Positions 29,655-37,281 of a stretch of DNA of 64,000 bases are shown here, piece after piece (positions within the stretch are counted from its first letter, which is position 1; each line of letters starts with the position of its first letter). The notes below the pieces were generated by a model, which was given only the letters and a program-made list of their open reading frames with translations, had not been told where the DNA came from and made no database searches. The position numbers and the translations under genes are program-made. The stretch is taken from the NCBI RefSeq assembly GCF_026385485.1, contig NZ_JANIDX010000002.1:229841-293840 (forward strand), given 5' to 3'. Source of the stretch: Bombella pollinis (GTDB lineage: Bacteria; Pseudomonadota; Alphaproteobacteria; Acetobacterales; Acetobacteraceae).

Positions 29655-30296
29655 TCAGTCTTCCAACGGCACGTCAGAACGTGTCACTGTTAGCTTTATC
29701 TGGTCGCTCTCTGGGCTAAGCAACAGCACATCCACAGACTTACCCGGCGGAATCTCACCAATCTCAGCCAGCTTCTCAAGATTCCGAGAAAGAGCCACTT
29801 TATGCTCGCCGAGCCAGAAGTAGTTCCCGATATTATGGGCAACATCCGGCCATGTCAGGCCGCTCACCGGCTTACCATTAATCTTCAACTCAGCAAAAGA
29901 GCCATCAATAAAAATGGAGAAAGCATCCATCATGGGCTTTGTCAGAGGGATGAAACGTTCCCAATCCAACAGGTAGCCAGCATACCAGTGTGTATCTTCG
30001 TTGCTAGGGTTAATGGAGAGGAATGTCCCCGCAGCCCCTTGCGTTTGAAGCCCAACAATATGCTTACCAGCCTCCACAAATTGTGCCTCTGGTAAACCTT
30101 GAGGGATAGAAGATGTCCGGCGCAGCATTACACGTGACGGCGTTTGCACGGGCCAAGAAGAAATCATAAACAAATCAGGATATTCACACGGTGTCAGAAA
30201 CTGACGACGCAAATCCTTCCGGTCGGCATCATAATTTAGAACATGGCCGAACCAATCCATAAGCCATACACGTTGCAAAGCATCAAAATCAGGCAT
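29655..30296 (-). CDS. Unrecognised island protein, family member 2 (unpaired copy)
   Basis: I do not recognise this 213-residue protein, but it is homologous to the proteins at 31453-32109 and 34158-34799. Shared blocks are RVWLMDWFGHVLNY near the N terminus, GTFLSINP in the middle and DWERFIPLT about 20 residues later. There is no signal peptide or membrane span. The ATG at 30296, with GAAGGA seven bases upstream, gives the same length as its relatives. Unlike them it has no glycosyltransferase of its own directly downstream; it is the last gene of the minus-strand run. It is the most divergent of the three. Confidence 0.7.
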   Translation of the reverse strand: MPDFDALQRVWLMDWFGHVLNYDADRKDLRRQFLTPCEYPDLFMISSWPVQTPSRVMLRRTSSIPQGLPEAQFVEAGKHIVGLQTQGAAGTFLSINPSNEDTHWYAGYLLDWERFIPLTKPMMDAFSIFIDGSFAELKINGKPVSGLTWPDVAHNIGNYFWLGEHKVALSRNLEKLAEIGEIPPGKSVDVLLLSPESDQIKLTVTRSDVPLED

Positions 30297-30407
30297 AGAC
30301 ATTTCCTTCACTGGAGATAGGACATACGCCAACAGGCGTACACTCTCTTAACAGGCTTTACCAGAATCCTAACAAAACATCAAAAAAAGATGCGCACTAC
30401 ACTCCAT

Positions 30408-31448
30408 TTATAATGCAGCGGGGTTCTGCACTATAGGTGAGATAGACGCAGAATAATGCACGCGACCTGTATGCTGCTCATGCCCGCCTCTCTCACCAAC
30501 GGTTGTATATTCCACGCCGTTGCTTAAACTATGAATATGACGGACTGGTCCCTCGTGAGCATAAGCCTCAATCATACGCGAATACATAATAGGGCCTGTC
30601 AGCACCAACGTACCATGCCGCCCAGTCCCCTGCATATCCGGCTGATAAACCCGCAATAAACACATCACCTGATGGATAATACGCCGCATTAAAGGATGCC
30701 CAGACGCGCAGATGATATAATATTGCTCATACTCGCCATAGGTCATATGCTGAACTTCGGGATGTTGACGCGCCCCATGCCACCATTGCGAGACCAAGAA
30801 GCGATCCTCAGGCTTAATAATCGTACTAAGCGGTGCTGCGATAACGGATTTTAAATCCACATAAACACCACCTACCGCGTATAAACATAAGTACCGGAAC
30901 AGGTCAGCTTTCGCCGCACCATAATCAGGATGAATAGCCTGATAATATTCGTAAACCTCCTCGCTATAATAATCCAAGAGGAACTTTTTTATGTCAAAAA
31001 ACCCACCATCAGACCAATAAAAATACTCATATTCTGAATTTAAATGAATGAGCTGTGCGCGGTTTTCACGAAATATTTCGGGGTATTCTCCCGGATCACC
31101 CAAACCAATACCAATCTGATGAATATTCCTCTCAACCCCTCCATTAAGAGGCCGCTCGGCTACAGGGTCTGGAAGGATGGAAGGGTCAATCTCCTGAAAA
31201 ATCTCATTCTTCCTTGGTGATGCAACATGCGTAACACTCATATCATGGGCAAAAGAGAGGCAACCCTTCTCTGCATGTTGAAAAACATACCGCCCATTTG
31301 CCACATACTGACGCACATAGCCTCTTGCTTCTAACTCCTCTTGCGTGAGGGGGTGTGCCTCATCCTTATCAAACCAAGAACATAAATGGCGTTGTACAAT
31401 CTCCCCATCATGCAGGGCGATATAAGTCCCCAGATACCCAACGAACAT
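30408..31448 (-). CDS. GT32-like glycosyltransferase, copy A
   Basis: Residues about 106-346 match the sugar-binding DxD-type (GT32/OCH1-like) transferase fold: ERNIHQIG, YFYWSDGGF, YGAAKADLFRYLCLYAVGG, and the metal region GGVYVDLKS (193-201), where the second acidic residue is Lys. Residues 1-105 form an extra domain with YVFQHAEKGCLSF. The frame runs back to 31517, overlapping the upstream gene; the ATG at 31448 is chosen because it follows that gene's stop by 4 bases, has GGGGGAGGG, and matches the start of the paralogue at 34817. Donor and acceptor are unknown. Confidence 0.82.
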   Translation of the reverse strand: MFVGYLGTYIALHDGEIVQRHLCSWFDKDEAHPLTQEELEARGYVRQYVANGRYVFQHAEKGCLSFAHDMSVTHVASPRKNEIFQEIDPSILPDPVAERPLNGGVERNIHQIGIGLGDPGEYPEIFRENRAQLIHLNSEYEYFYWSDGGFFDIKKFLLDYYSEEVYEYYQAIHPDYGAAKADLFRYLCLYAVGGVYVDLKSVIAAPLSTIIKPEDRFLVSQWWHGARQHPEVQHMTYGEYEQYYIICASGHPLMRRIIHQVMCLLRVYQPDMQGTGRHGTLVLTGPIMYSRMIEAYAHEGPVRHIHSLSNGVEYTTVGERGGHEQHTGRVHYSASISPIVQNPAAL

Positions 31449-31452
31449 GGCC

Positions 31453-32109
31453 TTAGCCCTCCCCCACGATAGGTTGCAGACGGGTTGCTGTGATAATGCA
31501 ATGCCCTTTCCCCTCATAAAGGGGTAAAGAGAGTGTTACAGTTTCATTCACACCCAAACGTCCCAAAGCCGCAAAGGCGACTCGGCTTTCCTTTAAATCA
31601 ATCCGGGCATCACCCAGCAACGCAGTATGGAACTCAGACGCACCCCCTACAGGAAACACTAATTCCCTTACTCTTTGTCCTGTAGAGGCTAGTCGTACTT
31701 CGCCAATATCGGGGTTTGTCATTAAAACCAACCCTTGGAACATATCATGCGTAATAGGTAAAAAACGCTCCCACCCATTAAGCCCAACGACAAGAGGCGT
31801 TTTGTTATTATGAACGTCAATAGAAAGATATTCGCCTGTTAATTTCTTACGCAAAGTTACAAAATCATCAGATGTACGTTCTAACAAAAACTCTGGCACC
31901 TCTAACGGGCTCCCTGCACTCCCCCACCATGTCGGCACAGAGGAGATTGGCAATGGATAAGGCAGAGCCACAAATCCCTTTAATAACATCCCTAATATCG
32001 GAACGCGCGCCAGCCCTTTGTAATAAGGAGCGTAACATAGAACATGCCCGTAAGCATCAAGGAACCAAATACGCTCAAAAGAGACATTAAAAGCGTTTTT
32101 TATCGACAT
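31453..32109 (-). CDS. Unrecognised island protein, family member 1 (partner of GT32 copy A)
   Basis: This 218-residue cytoplasmic-looking protein has no family I recognise. It shares FERIWFLDAYGHVLCYAP (11-28), the GFV-x-x-P-x-P segment, TGEYLSID (91-98) and GWERFLPIT (112-120) with the copy at 34158. The spacing of G-x-YLSI and WE-x-F recalls a beta-trefoil or fascin-like repeat, which is only an inference. It starts behind AAGGA and ends 4 bases before the GT32 start, so the two are almost certainly translated together. Confidence 0.72.
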   Translation of the reverse strand: MSIKNAFNVSFERIWFLDAYGHVLCYAPYYKGLARVPILGMLLKGFVALPYPLPISSVPTWWGSAGSPLEVPEFLLERTSDDFVTLRKKLTGEYLSIDVHNNKTPLVVGLNGWERFLPITHDMFQGLVLMTNPDIGEVRLASTGQRVRELVFPVGGASEFHTALLGDARIDLKESRVAFAALGRLGVNETVTLSLPLYEGKGHCIITATRLQPIVGEG

Positions 32110-32156
32110 TTAAAATCCTTATTACCCTACTATTCTAACACATAGCGATATTGTGC

Positions 32157-34001
32157 TTATTGCACGGCTAAATCATCAGGCGAAACATCTTTCTCTTTTA
32201 CAGAGGAAGGCCCTTCATCCTGCTCTGAAACTGATGCTTCGTGCAATTCACGCAGCTTCTTTTGATACAAATCCTTGAGATACTGCCCAGCCCTTAAATA
32301 AACCACACGACCAAAATGATCATAGGTGTGAGCATCCTCAGGGGATTGGATGAATTGGTCAAAATTGACACAACGCACATTCGGGAACTCCTCAGAGACC
32401 TCATACTGCCAGAATGCCACCGTATTATGCCGCTCTAAAATCCCAGAATCTGGATATAAGTCCGGCACCTTAGACGGCAAGGTAAACAACACAACATCAC
32501 AGTGAGCAGGAACTTTACGCAAAATAGCCCTTAGATTCTCCTTATGTCGCTCCTCATCAATCACACCTAGGGGCCGTAGATTCGCTTTTGCAAAGCGATA
32601 ATGCCGCAACTCAGAACGTGGACCCCCCATCCTCAAGAAGTCATCTTCATAAAACTCTTGAAAGTTACCGTATGCTACCTGCGGAGGGCAATAAGTCGCC
32701 GTATGCTCACTATCGGGCAAACGGTAAATCTGGAATCCAGCATCAGCCCAAAAACTAAAAACAACAAGTCCCCAAGCGGCATCTTCTAATGGCTTTAAGG
32801 AGGGGAAGAAATCCTCCGCTTGATAACCACATTGCCGCAGAGTTGTTTTTTCCTGCTCGCAACCTTCCACACTAATACGCACCATAGAGGAATGGTCCCG
32901 CCGGATAAGGAAGCCATGGCGCACCGTATTTGTAAAAACGGTAATATCGCTAGAGCAATCCTTCACATAATGCCGAATGGAATCAACATCACATCCGCCA
33001 CCCATAAGAATGGGATAATCCGCTTGCTCAAGAGGGACAGCCTCCCCGTCACTATCAAAGGATGTGAGCTGTACCCAATCCACGGGGGCTGTATCTGTAG
33101 TCGGGTCATTTGCGACCTCGCCTTGTACCTCAAGATAAGGTTTACCTAGATAACGATAAACCCATGTCTCAATATGCATCCCCAATGTACGGCAGGAAAA
33201 GCAGAAATGCACAAGGAAGTTATCCGTTGCATTTTGCACGACATGGAAAAAACCAACAATCCCATAATCGCCGTAATTATCCCGGACACGCACCACCGCC
33301 ATATGGTTGAACGTGCCTGTATGCTCTACCATCCGCTCTACATCATAAAGGGCTTCCGCTTTATTCTCTGAGAGCCTCTTTTTTGTAAAGTTAAGCTGAT
33401 TCGTCCGATTGAGCAGCTCGGCAACACGCTCTTTATGGTCTGTCAAATCATAGATAATTTCGACCTGTATATTACTCTTTCTAAGAAACTCATAATCATC
33501 AAGAGCAGCATCACCATTTCCTTCACGGTCTGCATATTTCTGCTCTTGCAATTTATACTGTTTAAGACGTGTTTTTTCTTTATCATCTTTGCCCTTAAAA
33601 AGGTCAGACTCTAATATCTGGGCTATAAAATGCTCATCCTCAACCTGAATACCGGGGCAGGCTTGACGCACTTCCTCACGATTAGTGGCATTATCATCAA
33701 TGAACATAACCGCCTCTGGGCGAAGCTGCATTTTTTGAATAATCTCAGCAACACGTTTACCTTTGCTGGACCAATCAATACTGGGAAACACAAAGTGATC
33801 CCACACACCCATAGCCTCAAGCTGCGTTTTGACAGATTCAAAATCATTTTTTGAACAAATCGAGTTCATAATGCCGCGCTCCGTTAAAGAGACGACAATC
33901 TCCGAAGAATCACTTCCCGCAATGATGCCCTCCTCGGCTAATGTACCTTTCCAAAAGGTCTCGTCCATGTCCCATATTAGCAATCGAACTGCTTCACTCA
34001 T
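32157..34001 (-). CDS. HAD/FkbH-like multidomain protein
   Basis: The N-terminal domain is a HAD-IIIC/FkbH-like phosphatase fold: LLIWDMDETFWKGTL with the two Asp of motif I at residues 11 and 13, CSKNDF, and MFIDDNATNREEV. A GNAT-like segment follows (about 215-295: GTFNHMAVVRVRDNYGDYGI, CRTLGMHIETWV). The last 300 residues resemble an SGNH hydrolase, with GGGCDVDSIRHY and the late DHFGRVVYLRAGQYL. FkbH proteins usually load glyceryl or similar acyl groups onto carrier proteins. A modification of the local glycan is plausible, not shown. The ATG at 34001, seven bases after AGGA, is preferred over a GTG at 34007. Confidence 0.78.
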   Translation of the reverse strand: MSEAVRLLIWDMDETFWKGTLAEEGIIAGSDSSEIVVSLTERGIMNSICSKNDFESVKTQLEAMGVWDHFVFPSIDWSSKGKRVAEIIQKMQLRPEAVMFIDDNATNREEVRQACPGIQVEDEHFIAQILESDLFKGKDDKEKTRLKQYKLQEQKYADREGNGDAALDDYEFLRKSNIQVEIIYDLTDHKERVAELLNRTNQLNFTKKRLSENKAEALYDVERMVEHTGTFNHMAVVRVRDNYGDYGIVGFFHVVQNATDNFLVHFCFSCRTLGMHIETWVYRYLGKPYLEVQGEVANDPTTDTAPVDWVQLTSFDSDGEAVPLEQADYPILMGGGCDVDSIRHYVKDCSSDITVFTNTVRHGFLIRRDHSSMVRISVEGCEQEKTTLRQCGYQAEDFFPSLKPLEDAAWGLVVFSFWADAGFQIYRLPDSEHTATYCPPQVAYGNFQEFYEDDFLRMGGPRSELRHYRFAKANLRPLGVIDEERHKENLRAILRKVPAHCDVVLFTLPSKVPDLYPDSGILERHNTVAFWQYEVSEEFPNVRCVNFDQFIQSPEDAHTYDHFGRVVYLRAGQYLKDLYQKKLRELHEASVSEQDEGPSSVKEKDVSPDDLAVQ

Positions 34002-34007
34002 CCCCAC

Positions 34008-34157
34008 ATCCTAACCCCGTACAGAAAGAAGGCTTTTTACAACCCTCTCACCTACGGCACACAAAGTGTAACGCTCTATCTCCGTACAGTATAAACTTTT
34101 TCTCAAGAATGAGGAAATAATCTTATAAAGAATCATAAAAAGTTCTATAGTCTTGTG
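34008..34157. promoter_or_regulatory. Divergent promoter region of the glycan island
   Basis: This 150 bp AT-rich gap separates the minus-strand run (HAD/FkbH-like gene, partner, GT32 A, unpaired copy) from the plus-strand pair (partner, GT32 B). Since both runs begin here, it should hold their promoters. No pair of boxes is convincing enough to mark individually. Confidence 0.45.
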
Positions 34158-34799
34158 ATGATGCAGCATAGCTCACCTTTTTTTGAGAGAGTTTGGTTTC
34201 TGGATTGCTTTGGGCATATCATCAGCTATGCTCCCTCTCAGGGCCGCCTTATTCGTACGCCCTTCCAAGGGACGCTAACCAATGGCTTTGTACCCTCCCC
34301 CTTCCCCATTCCGCTAGAAGCGGAGCTTACATGGTGGACCCTTTATGGGGAGCAACTACCCATCGAGCCTCTGATTATGAAGAAAATCCGCAGAGGTCTG
34401 GTTAAGTTGCAGAAGAAAGGGGCACAAGAATTTTTGAGCATCAATCCACGTTCTGATGACCTAGGCTTTGTAAACGACGTAAATGCGTGGGAGCAGTTTC
34501 TCCCTGTGACAGAGCAAATATTGCAAGGGCTTTCCCTCATCAGTGACCCTGATATGAGCACTATTTGTGAGGCGACATCAGCGCAACATGTGGGGCATTT
34601 CTCTTTTTTACCCCCTAGTGAAAATAAACCAGGCTGCGGGCGCATCGGGGATCATATAATCAATATTTATAACAATCTCTCTAGCCTCTCTGCTTTATCC
34701 AGCATTCAAGAGGGTGAGATGCGCACAATCTCTTTAACAAATGATGAAGATAACGCCATCAGTCACTTCACCCTCTCCTGCCGCTCGGTCAAACCCTAA
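34158..34799 (+). CDS. Unrecognised island protein, family member 3 (partner of GT32 copy B)
   Basis: A 213-residue protein of no family known to me, clearly paralogous to the gene at 31453-32109: FFERVWFLDCFGHIISYAP (near residues 9-27), GFVPSPFPIP, QEFLSINP and AWEQFLPVT. The C-terminal third is less conserved. It has no signal peptide or membrane helix. Three in-frame starts (GTG 34155, ATG 34158, ATG 34161) are adjacent and cannot be told apart. It lies 17 bp before the second GT32-like gene, repeating the partner-then-transferase order of copy A. Confidence 0.72.
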   Translation: MMQHSSPFFERVWFLDCFGHIISYAPSQGRLIRTPFQGTLTNGFVPSPFPIPLEAELTWWTLYGEQLPIEPLIMKKIRRGLVKLQKKGAQEFLSINPRSDDLGFVNDVNAWEQFLPVTEQILQGLSLISDPDMSTICEATSAQHVGHFSFLPPSENKPGCGRIGDHIINIYNNLSSLSALSSIQEGEMRTISLTNDEDNAISHFTLSCRSVKP

Positions 34800-34816
34800 G
34801 CGAAAGGGCCTGCATC

Positions 34817-35851
34817 ATGTTCCTTAGCCGCCTTAATACTTATATTGCCTACACCACCGAGAGGCTAACACAACAGCATGTTTGCGCTTACAGCGATGAA
34901 AACGCTCTCCCTCCTGCCTCTGAGCAAGAGATGGCAAAGCATGGCTATGTGCTTAAAAATATGGGCAATAATCAATGTGTCTTTACCCATCCTGAAAAAG
35001 GAAACCTCGTTCTCCATCCTGATATGTCCATGGCTCACCATAGCAATATGCTCAGTGCCGATAGCTATGTGCGTATCATTGACCCTAATATACTTCCCGC
35101 CCCGCCATCAGCCGTAACGCCAGCCACCCAAATTGCAAAATATATCCACCAAACAGGCAAAGAGGCTGAGTTCCCCGAATCGTTTCGGCAAAATCGTGAT
35201 AATCTGATTCTTCTCAACCCAGATTATGACTTCTGCTATTGGTCCGACCAAGGCGGCCGTACTATTCATGAGTTTATAGCAGAGCACTATGGTCACGATG
35301 TTTTACAATATTATAACGCTATAAACCCTCGCTACGGAGCCGCACGAGCCGATCTTTTCCGCTATCTTTGCCTCTATCAGCTTGGCGGCGTGTATTTGGA
35401 CCTTAAATCAACAATCGTTGTCCCGCTGCATACAATAATTCATCCTGACGATACAGCCTTATTATCTTTCTGGCCACGTGTCAGTACGGAATATCCTGAG
35501 ATTCAGCATGTTAAATATGCGGGAGAATATCAACAATTCTTCCTTATCTACGCAGCAGGGCACCCTCTATTGCGGCGTATTATTCATCAAACATTATGTA
35601 ATATTAAGCTTTATGACCCTTTCATCCATGGTGTCGGCCTGCAAGGGACGTTCCTAACCACGGGGCCTATTATATATTCCCGTATTCTCCACAGCTATCG
35701 CACACCGCACAATGCACGGCTTTTCCATGCGTTAACAAGTGGTGTTGAGTATAATATTTTCTCTCACGAGGCTCATTACGCCAAAATTGGGCCAACGCAT
35801 TATACGCGCCAAGACACCCCCCTCATCCTCAACCCCGAATCACTCCCTTAA
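34817..35851 (+). CDS. GT32-like glycosyltransferase, copy B
   Basis: A 344-residue paralogue of the gene at 30408-31448. The N-terminal 105 residues carry CVFTHPEKGNLVLHPDMS, parallel to copy A. The transferase part has KYIHQTG, FCYWSDQGG, YGAARADLFRYLCLYQLGG and GGVYLDLKS (190-198), again with Lys in place of the last Asp of a DxD motif. Both copies end in a similar NPESL/NPAAL tail. AAAGGGCC precedes the ATG. It closes the island; a hairpin overlaps its stop codon. Confidence 0.82.
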   Translation: MFLSRLNTYIAYTTERLTQQHVCAYSDENALPPASEQEMAKHGYVLKNMGNNQCVFTHPEKGNLVLHPDMSMAHHSNMLSADSYVRIIDPNILPAPPSAVTPATQIAKYIHQTGKEAEFPESFRQNRDNLILLNPDYDFCYWSDQGGRTIHEFIAEHYGHDVLQYYNAINPRYGAARADLFRYLCLYQLGGVYLDLKSTIVVPLHTIIHPDDTALLSFWPRVSTEYPEIQHVKYAGEYQQFFLIYAAGHPLLRRIIHQTLCNIKLYDPFIHGVGLQGTFLTTGPIIYSRILHSYRTPHNARLFHALTSGVEYNIFSHEAHYAKIGPTHYTRQDTPLILNPESLP

Positions 35852-35878
35852 AACACTGCCCACAGCACTAAGGGAGTG
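35841..35878 (+). terminator. Hairpin overlapping the stop codon of GT32 copy B
   Basis: CACTCCCTTA (35841-35850) and TAAGGGAGTG (35869-35878) pair perfectly over 10 bp. The left arm includes the last codons of the glycosyltransferase. No T run follows, so it may be an attenuated terminator or an RNA 3'-end stabiliser. Confidence 0.4.
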
Positions 35879-35974
35879 CGCGGCTCCATGTTGTGCCCTT
35901 TTACGGAGAGAGGATTAACTGTCCTACTCACAGAGGCTAAGAAGGCTATCTATTGTAAAGGGTAAAATATAAGC

Positions 35975-36051
35975 TGGTGCGCCCTGCTGGATTCGAACCA
36001 GCGACCCACAGCTTAGAAGGCTGTTGCTCTATCCAGCTGAGCTAAGGGCGC
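35975..36051 (-). tRNA. tRNA-Arg (anticodon TCT)
   Basis: Read on the minus strand, it folds as a full cloverleaf: acceptor GCGCCCT pairing with AGGGCGC, a D arm AGCTCAGCTGGATAGAGC, an anticodon loop CTTCTAA, and a T arm with GGTTCGAATCC. CCA is encoded. It lies 21 bp downstream of tRNA-Pro on the same strand, so both probably come from one transcript. Confidence 0.96.
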
Positions 36052-36072
36052 GCTGTGCCCTACTATAAAACG

Positions 36073-36149
36073 TGGTCGGGGCGCCCGGACTCGAACCGGG
36101 GGCCTCCTGTACCCAAAACAGGCGCGCTACCAGGCTGCGCCACGCCCCG
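36073..36149 (-). tRNA. tRNA-Pro (anticodon TGG)
   Basis: The minus strand gives acceptor CGGGGCG pairing with CGCCCCG, the anticodon loop TTTTGGG, and the T loop GGTTCGAGTCC, ending in an encoded CCA. A possible promoter with TTGTCT and TAAGAA 17 bases apart lies upstream on the same strand. Confidence 0.96.
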
Positions 36150-36228
36150 ACGACGTGAGCTACTTCTTAAAGGGCCTTACCCTTTTAGACAAGAGGGTTT
36201 CGGCCCAAAAAGGATGTTTTTTTACAAA

Positions 36229-36744
36229 TTATACAACACTCCCTCGGCTAAGGGGCGGTACAAATTGCGGGGCCATATCCCACGGGAACAACACCCATGT
36301 ATCTTGTGCGACTTCCGTTACATAATGGTCTGTATAAGGTCGGCCATCGGGTTTGGCATAAAGGCACGCAAACACCGCCTTAGGCAGCATCTCCCGCACA
36401 TAACGCGCTGTCACACCGGAATCGACAAGGTCATCAACAATGAGGAACCCCTCACCGTCCCCTGCGGCCTCTGCCGCTTTGAGCAGTTTGGGTGCCTGCT
36501 GGGTCCCTTCCTCCCCCTCATAGCTCACTACTGAGACCGTCTCGATCAACCGGCATCCCAGCTCTCGCCCTAAAATTGCGGCAGGAATCAAACCGCCCCG
36601 TGTGATAGCCACAAGACCACGAAAGGGCCTATATTGACGCATCAACTCCGTTGCAAGCAGACGCGCATCACGGTGGAGTTGATCCCATGTCACGGTTGCA
36701 TATTTAATGCTCTGAGAGCCTTGTGTCTGCGCTGCGCCTGTCAT
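36229..36744 (-). CDS. gpt: Xanthine-guanine phosphoribosyltransferase
   Basis: This type I phosphoribosyltransferase salvages guanine, xanthine and hypoxanthine with PRPP. The PRPP-binding loop is FLIVDDLVDSGVTAR, and the N-terminal part has FRGLVAITRGGLIPAAILGR, both typical of Gpt. At 171 residues it is close to the usual 150-170. The C-terminal segment TWVLFPWDM is also characteristic. It stands alone between two groups of tRNA genes. Confidence 0.9.
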   Translation of the reverse strand: MTGAAQTQGSQSIKYATVTWDQLHRDARLLATELMRQYRPFRGLVAITRGGLIPAAILGRELGCRLIETVSVVSYEGEEGTQQAPKLLKAAEAAGDGEGFLIVDDLVDSGVTARYVREMLPKAVFACLYAKPDGRPYTDHYVTEVAQDTWVLFPWDMAPQFVPPLSRGSVV

Positions 36745-36847
36745 GTTGTTCTCTGCCCTTCCTTATGGCTAGTCCTCATACTTCCCCCCTCATACTGCAT
36801 TGTAAGAAAGGGTAGAACCGTTAGGGCAGATTATTTGCAAGGGCTAT

Positions 36848-36875
36848 AAAAAAAGCCCGCACCTTAAAAGGTCGG
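36848..36875 (-). terminator. Intrinsic terminator of tRNA-Asn copy 1
   Basis: On the minus strand CCGACCTT and AAGGTGCGG form a stem with one bulge, followed by GC and seven T. It lies 15 bp after the encoded CCA of the tRNA. An identical copy is found 205 bp away. Confidence 0.85.
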
Positions 36876-36890
36876 ACTTACTAAAAAGGC

Positions 36891-36966
36891 TGGCTCCCGA
36901 AGTAGGACTCGAACCTACGACCCAGCGATTAACAGTCGCTTGCTCTACCAACTGAGCTATTCGGGA
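36891..36966 (-). tRNA. tRNA-Asn (anticodon GTT), copy 1
   Basis: The minus strand folds with acceptor TCCCGAA pairing TTCGGGA, the D arm AGCTCAGTTGGTAGAGC, the anticodon loop CTGTTAA, and T arm GTAGGTTCGAGTCCTAC; CCA is encoded. It is identical in sequence to the copy at 37096-37171. Confidence 0.96.
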
Positions 36967-37052
36967 CCAGCGAGGCTCTATCTAGCGAAACTCCTCGGAT
37001 GGGTAAAGGCTTTTTTTCACAATGATGAAAAAACTTTCCTCGCTTTAAGCAC

Positions 37053-37080
37053 AAAAAAAGCCCGCACCTTAAAAGGTCGG
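37053..37080 (-). terminator. Intrinsic terminator of tRNA-Asn copy 2
   Basis: Same stem and seven-T run as at 36848-36875. Because each tRNA has its own terminator, the two are probably separate transcription units, or the first terminator is partly read through. Confidence 0.85.
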
Positions 37081-37095
37081 ACTTGCCCAAAAGGC

Positions 37096-37171
37096 TGGCT
37101 CCCGAAGTAGGACTCGAACCTACGACCCAGCGATTAACAGTCGCTTGCTCTACCAACTGAGCTATTCGGGA
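37096..37171 (-). tRNA. tRNA-Asn (anticodon GTT), copy 2
   Basis: The cloverleaf and encoded CCA are identical to copy 1, 205 bases away. On the minus strand this copy lies upstream of copy 1. Confidence 0.96.
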
Positions 37172-37281
37172 CCAGCGAGGCTCTATCTAGCGAAACTTAA
37201 CCGATGGGTAAAGCCCTATAATGCGCTTCTCCACAAGAAAGATGCAAAACCTTCCTTATTGAAGGAGATAGCGGAAGCCCC

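Larger units (their letters stand above)
36848..37009 (-). repeat. Tandem duplication unit 1 (tRNA-Asn plus terminator)
   Basis: This stretch recurs at 37053-37214 with an exact offset of 205 bases. The tRNA and the terminator are identical, while the short spacer between them differs (ACTTACTAAAA versus ACTTGCCCAAA). The flank after the tRNA matches for some 26 bases, then diverges before GATGGGTAAAG. It indicates a local duplication with limited drift. Confidence 0.9.
37053..37214 (-). repeat. Tandem duplication unit 2 (tRNA-Asn plus terminator)
   Basis: Second copy of the 205-bp-spaced unit, containing tRNA-Asn copy 2 and its terminator. The DNA between the units (about 37010-37052) is not repeated. 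Confidence 0.9.

Noticed and set aside
31449..31517. Longer form of GT32 copy A starting at 31517
   Set aside because: It would overlap the partner gene by 65 bases, and the paralogue at 34817 starts at the position equal to 31448.
36055..36534. Frame of 159 residues on the plus strand with a start like RPDSNRGPPVPKTGALPG
   Set aside because: It runs antisense through tRNA-Pro and gpt; this peptide is the well-known artefact of translating tRNA genes in the wrong sense.
36929..37156. Frame of 75 residues on the minus strand ending in SVGRASDC-like sequence
   Set aside because: It is translated tRNA-Asn sequence from the duplicated tRNA genes, a common false gene.
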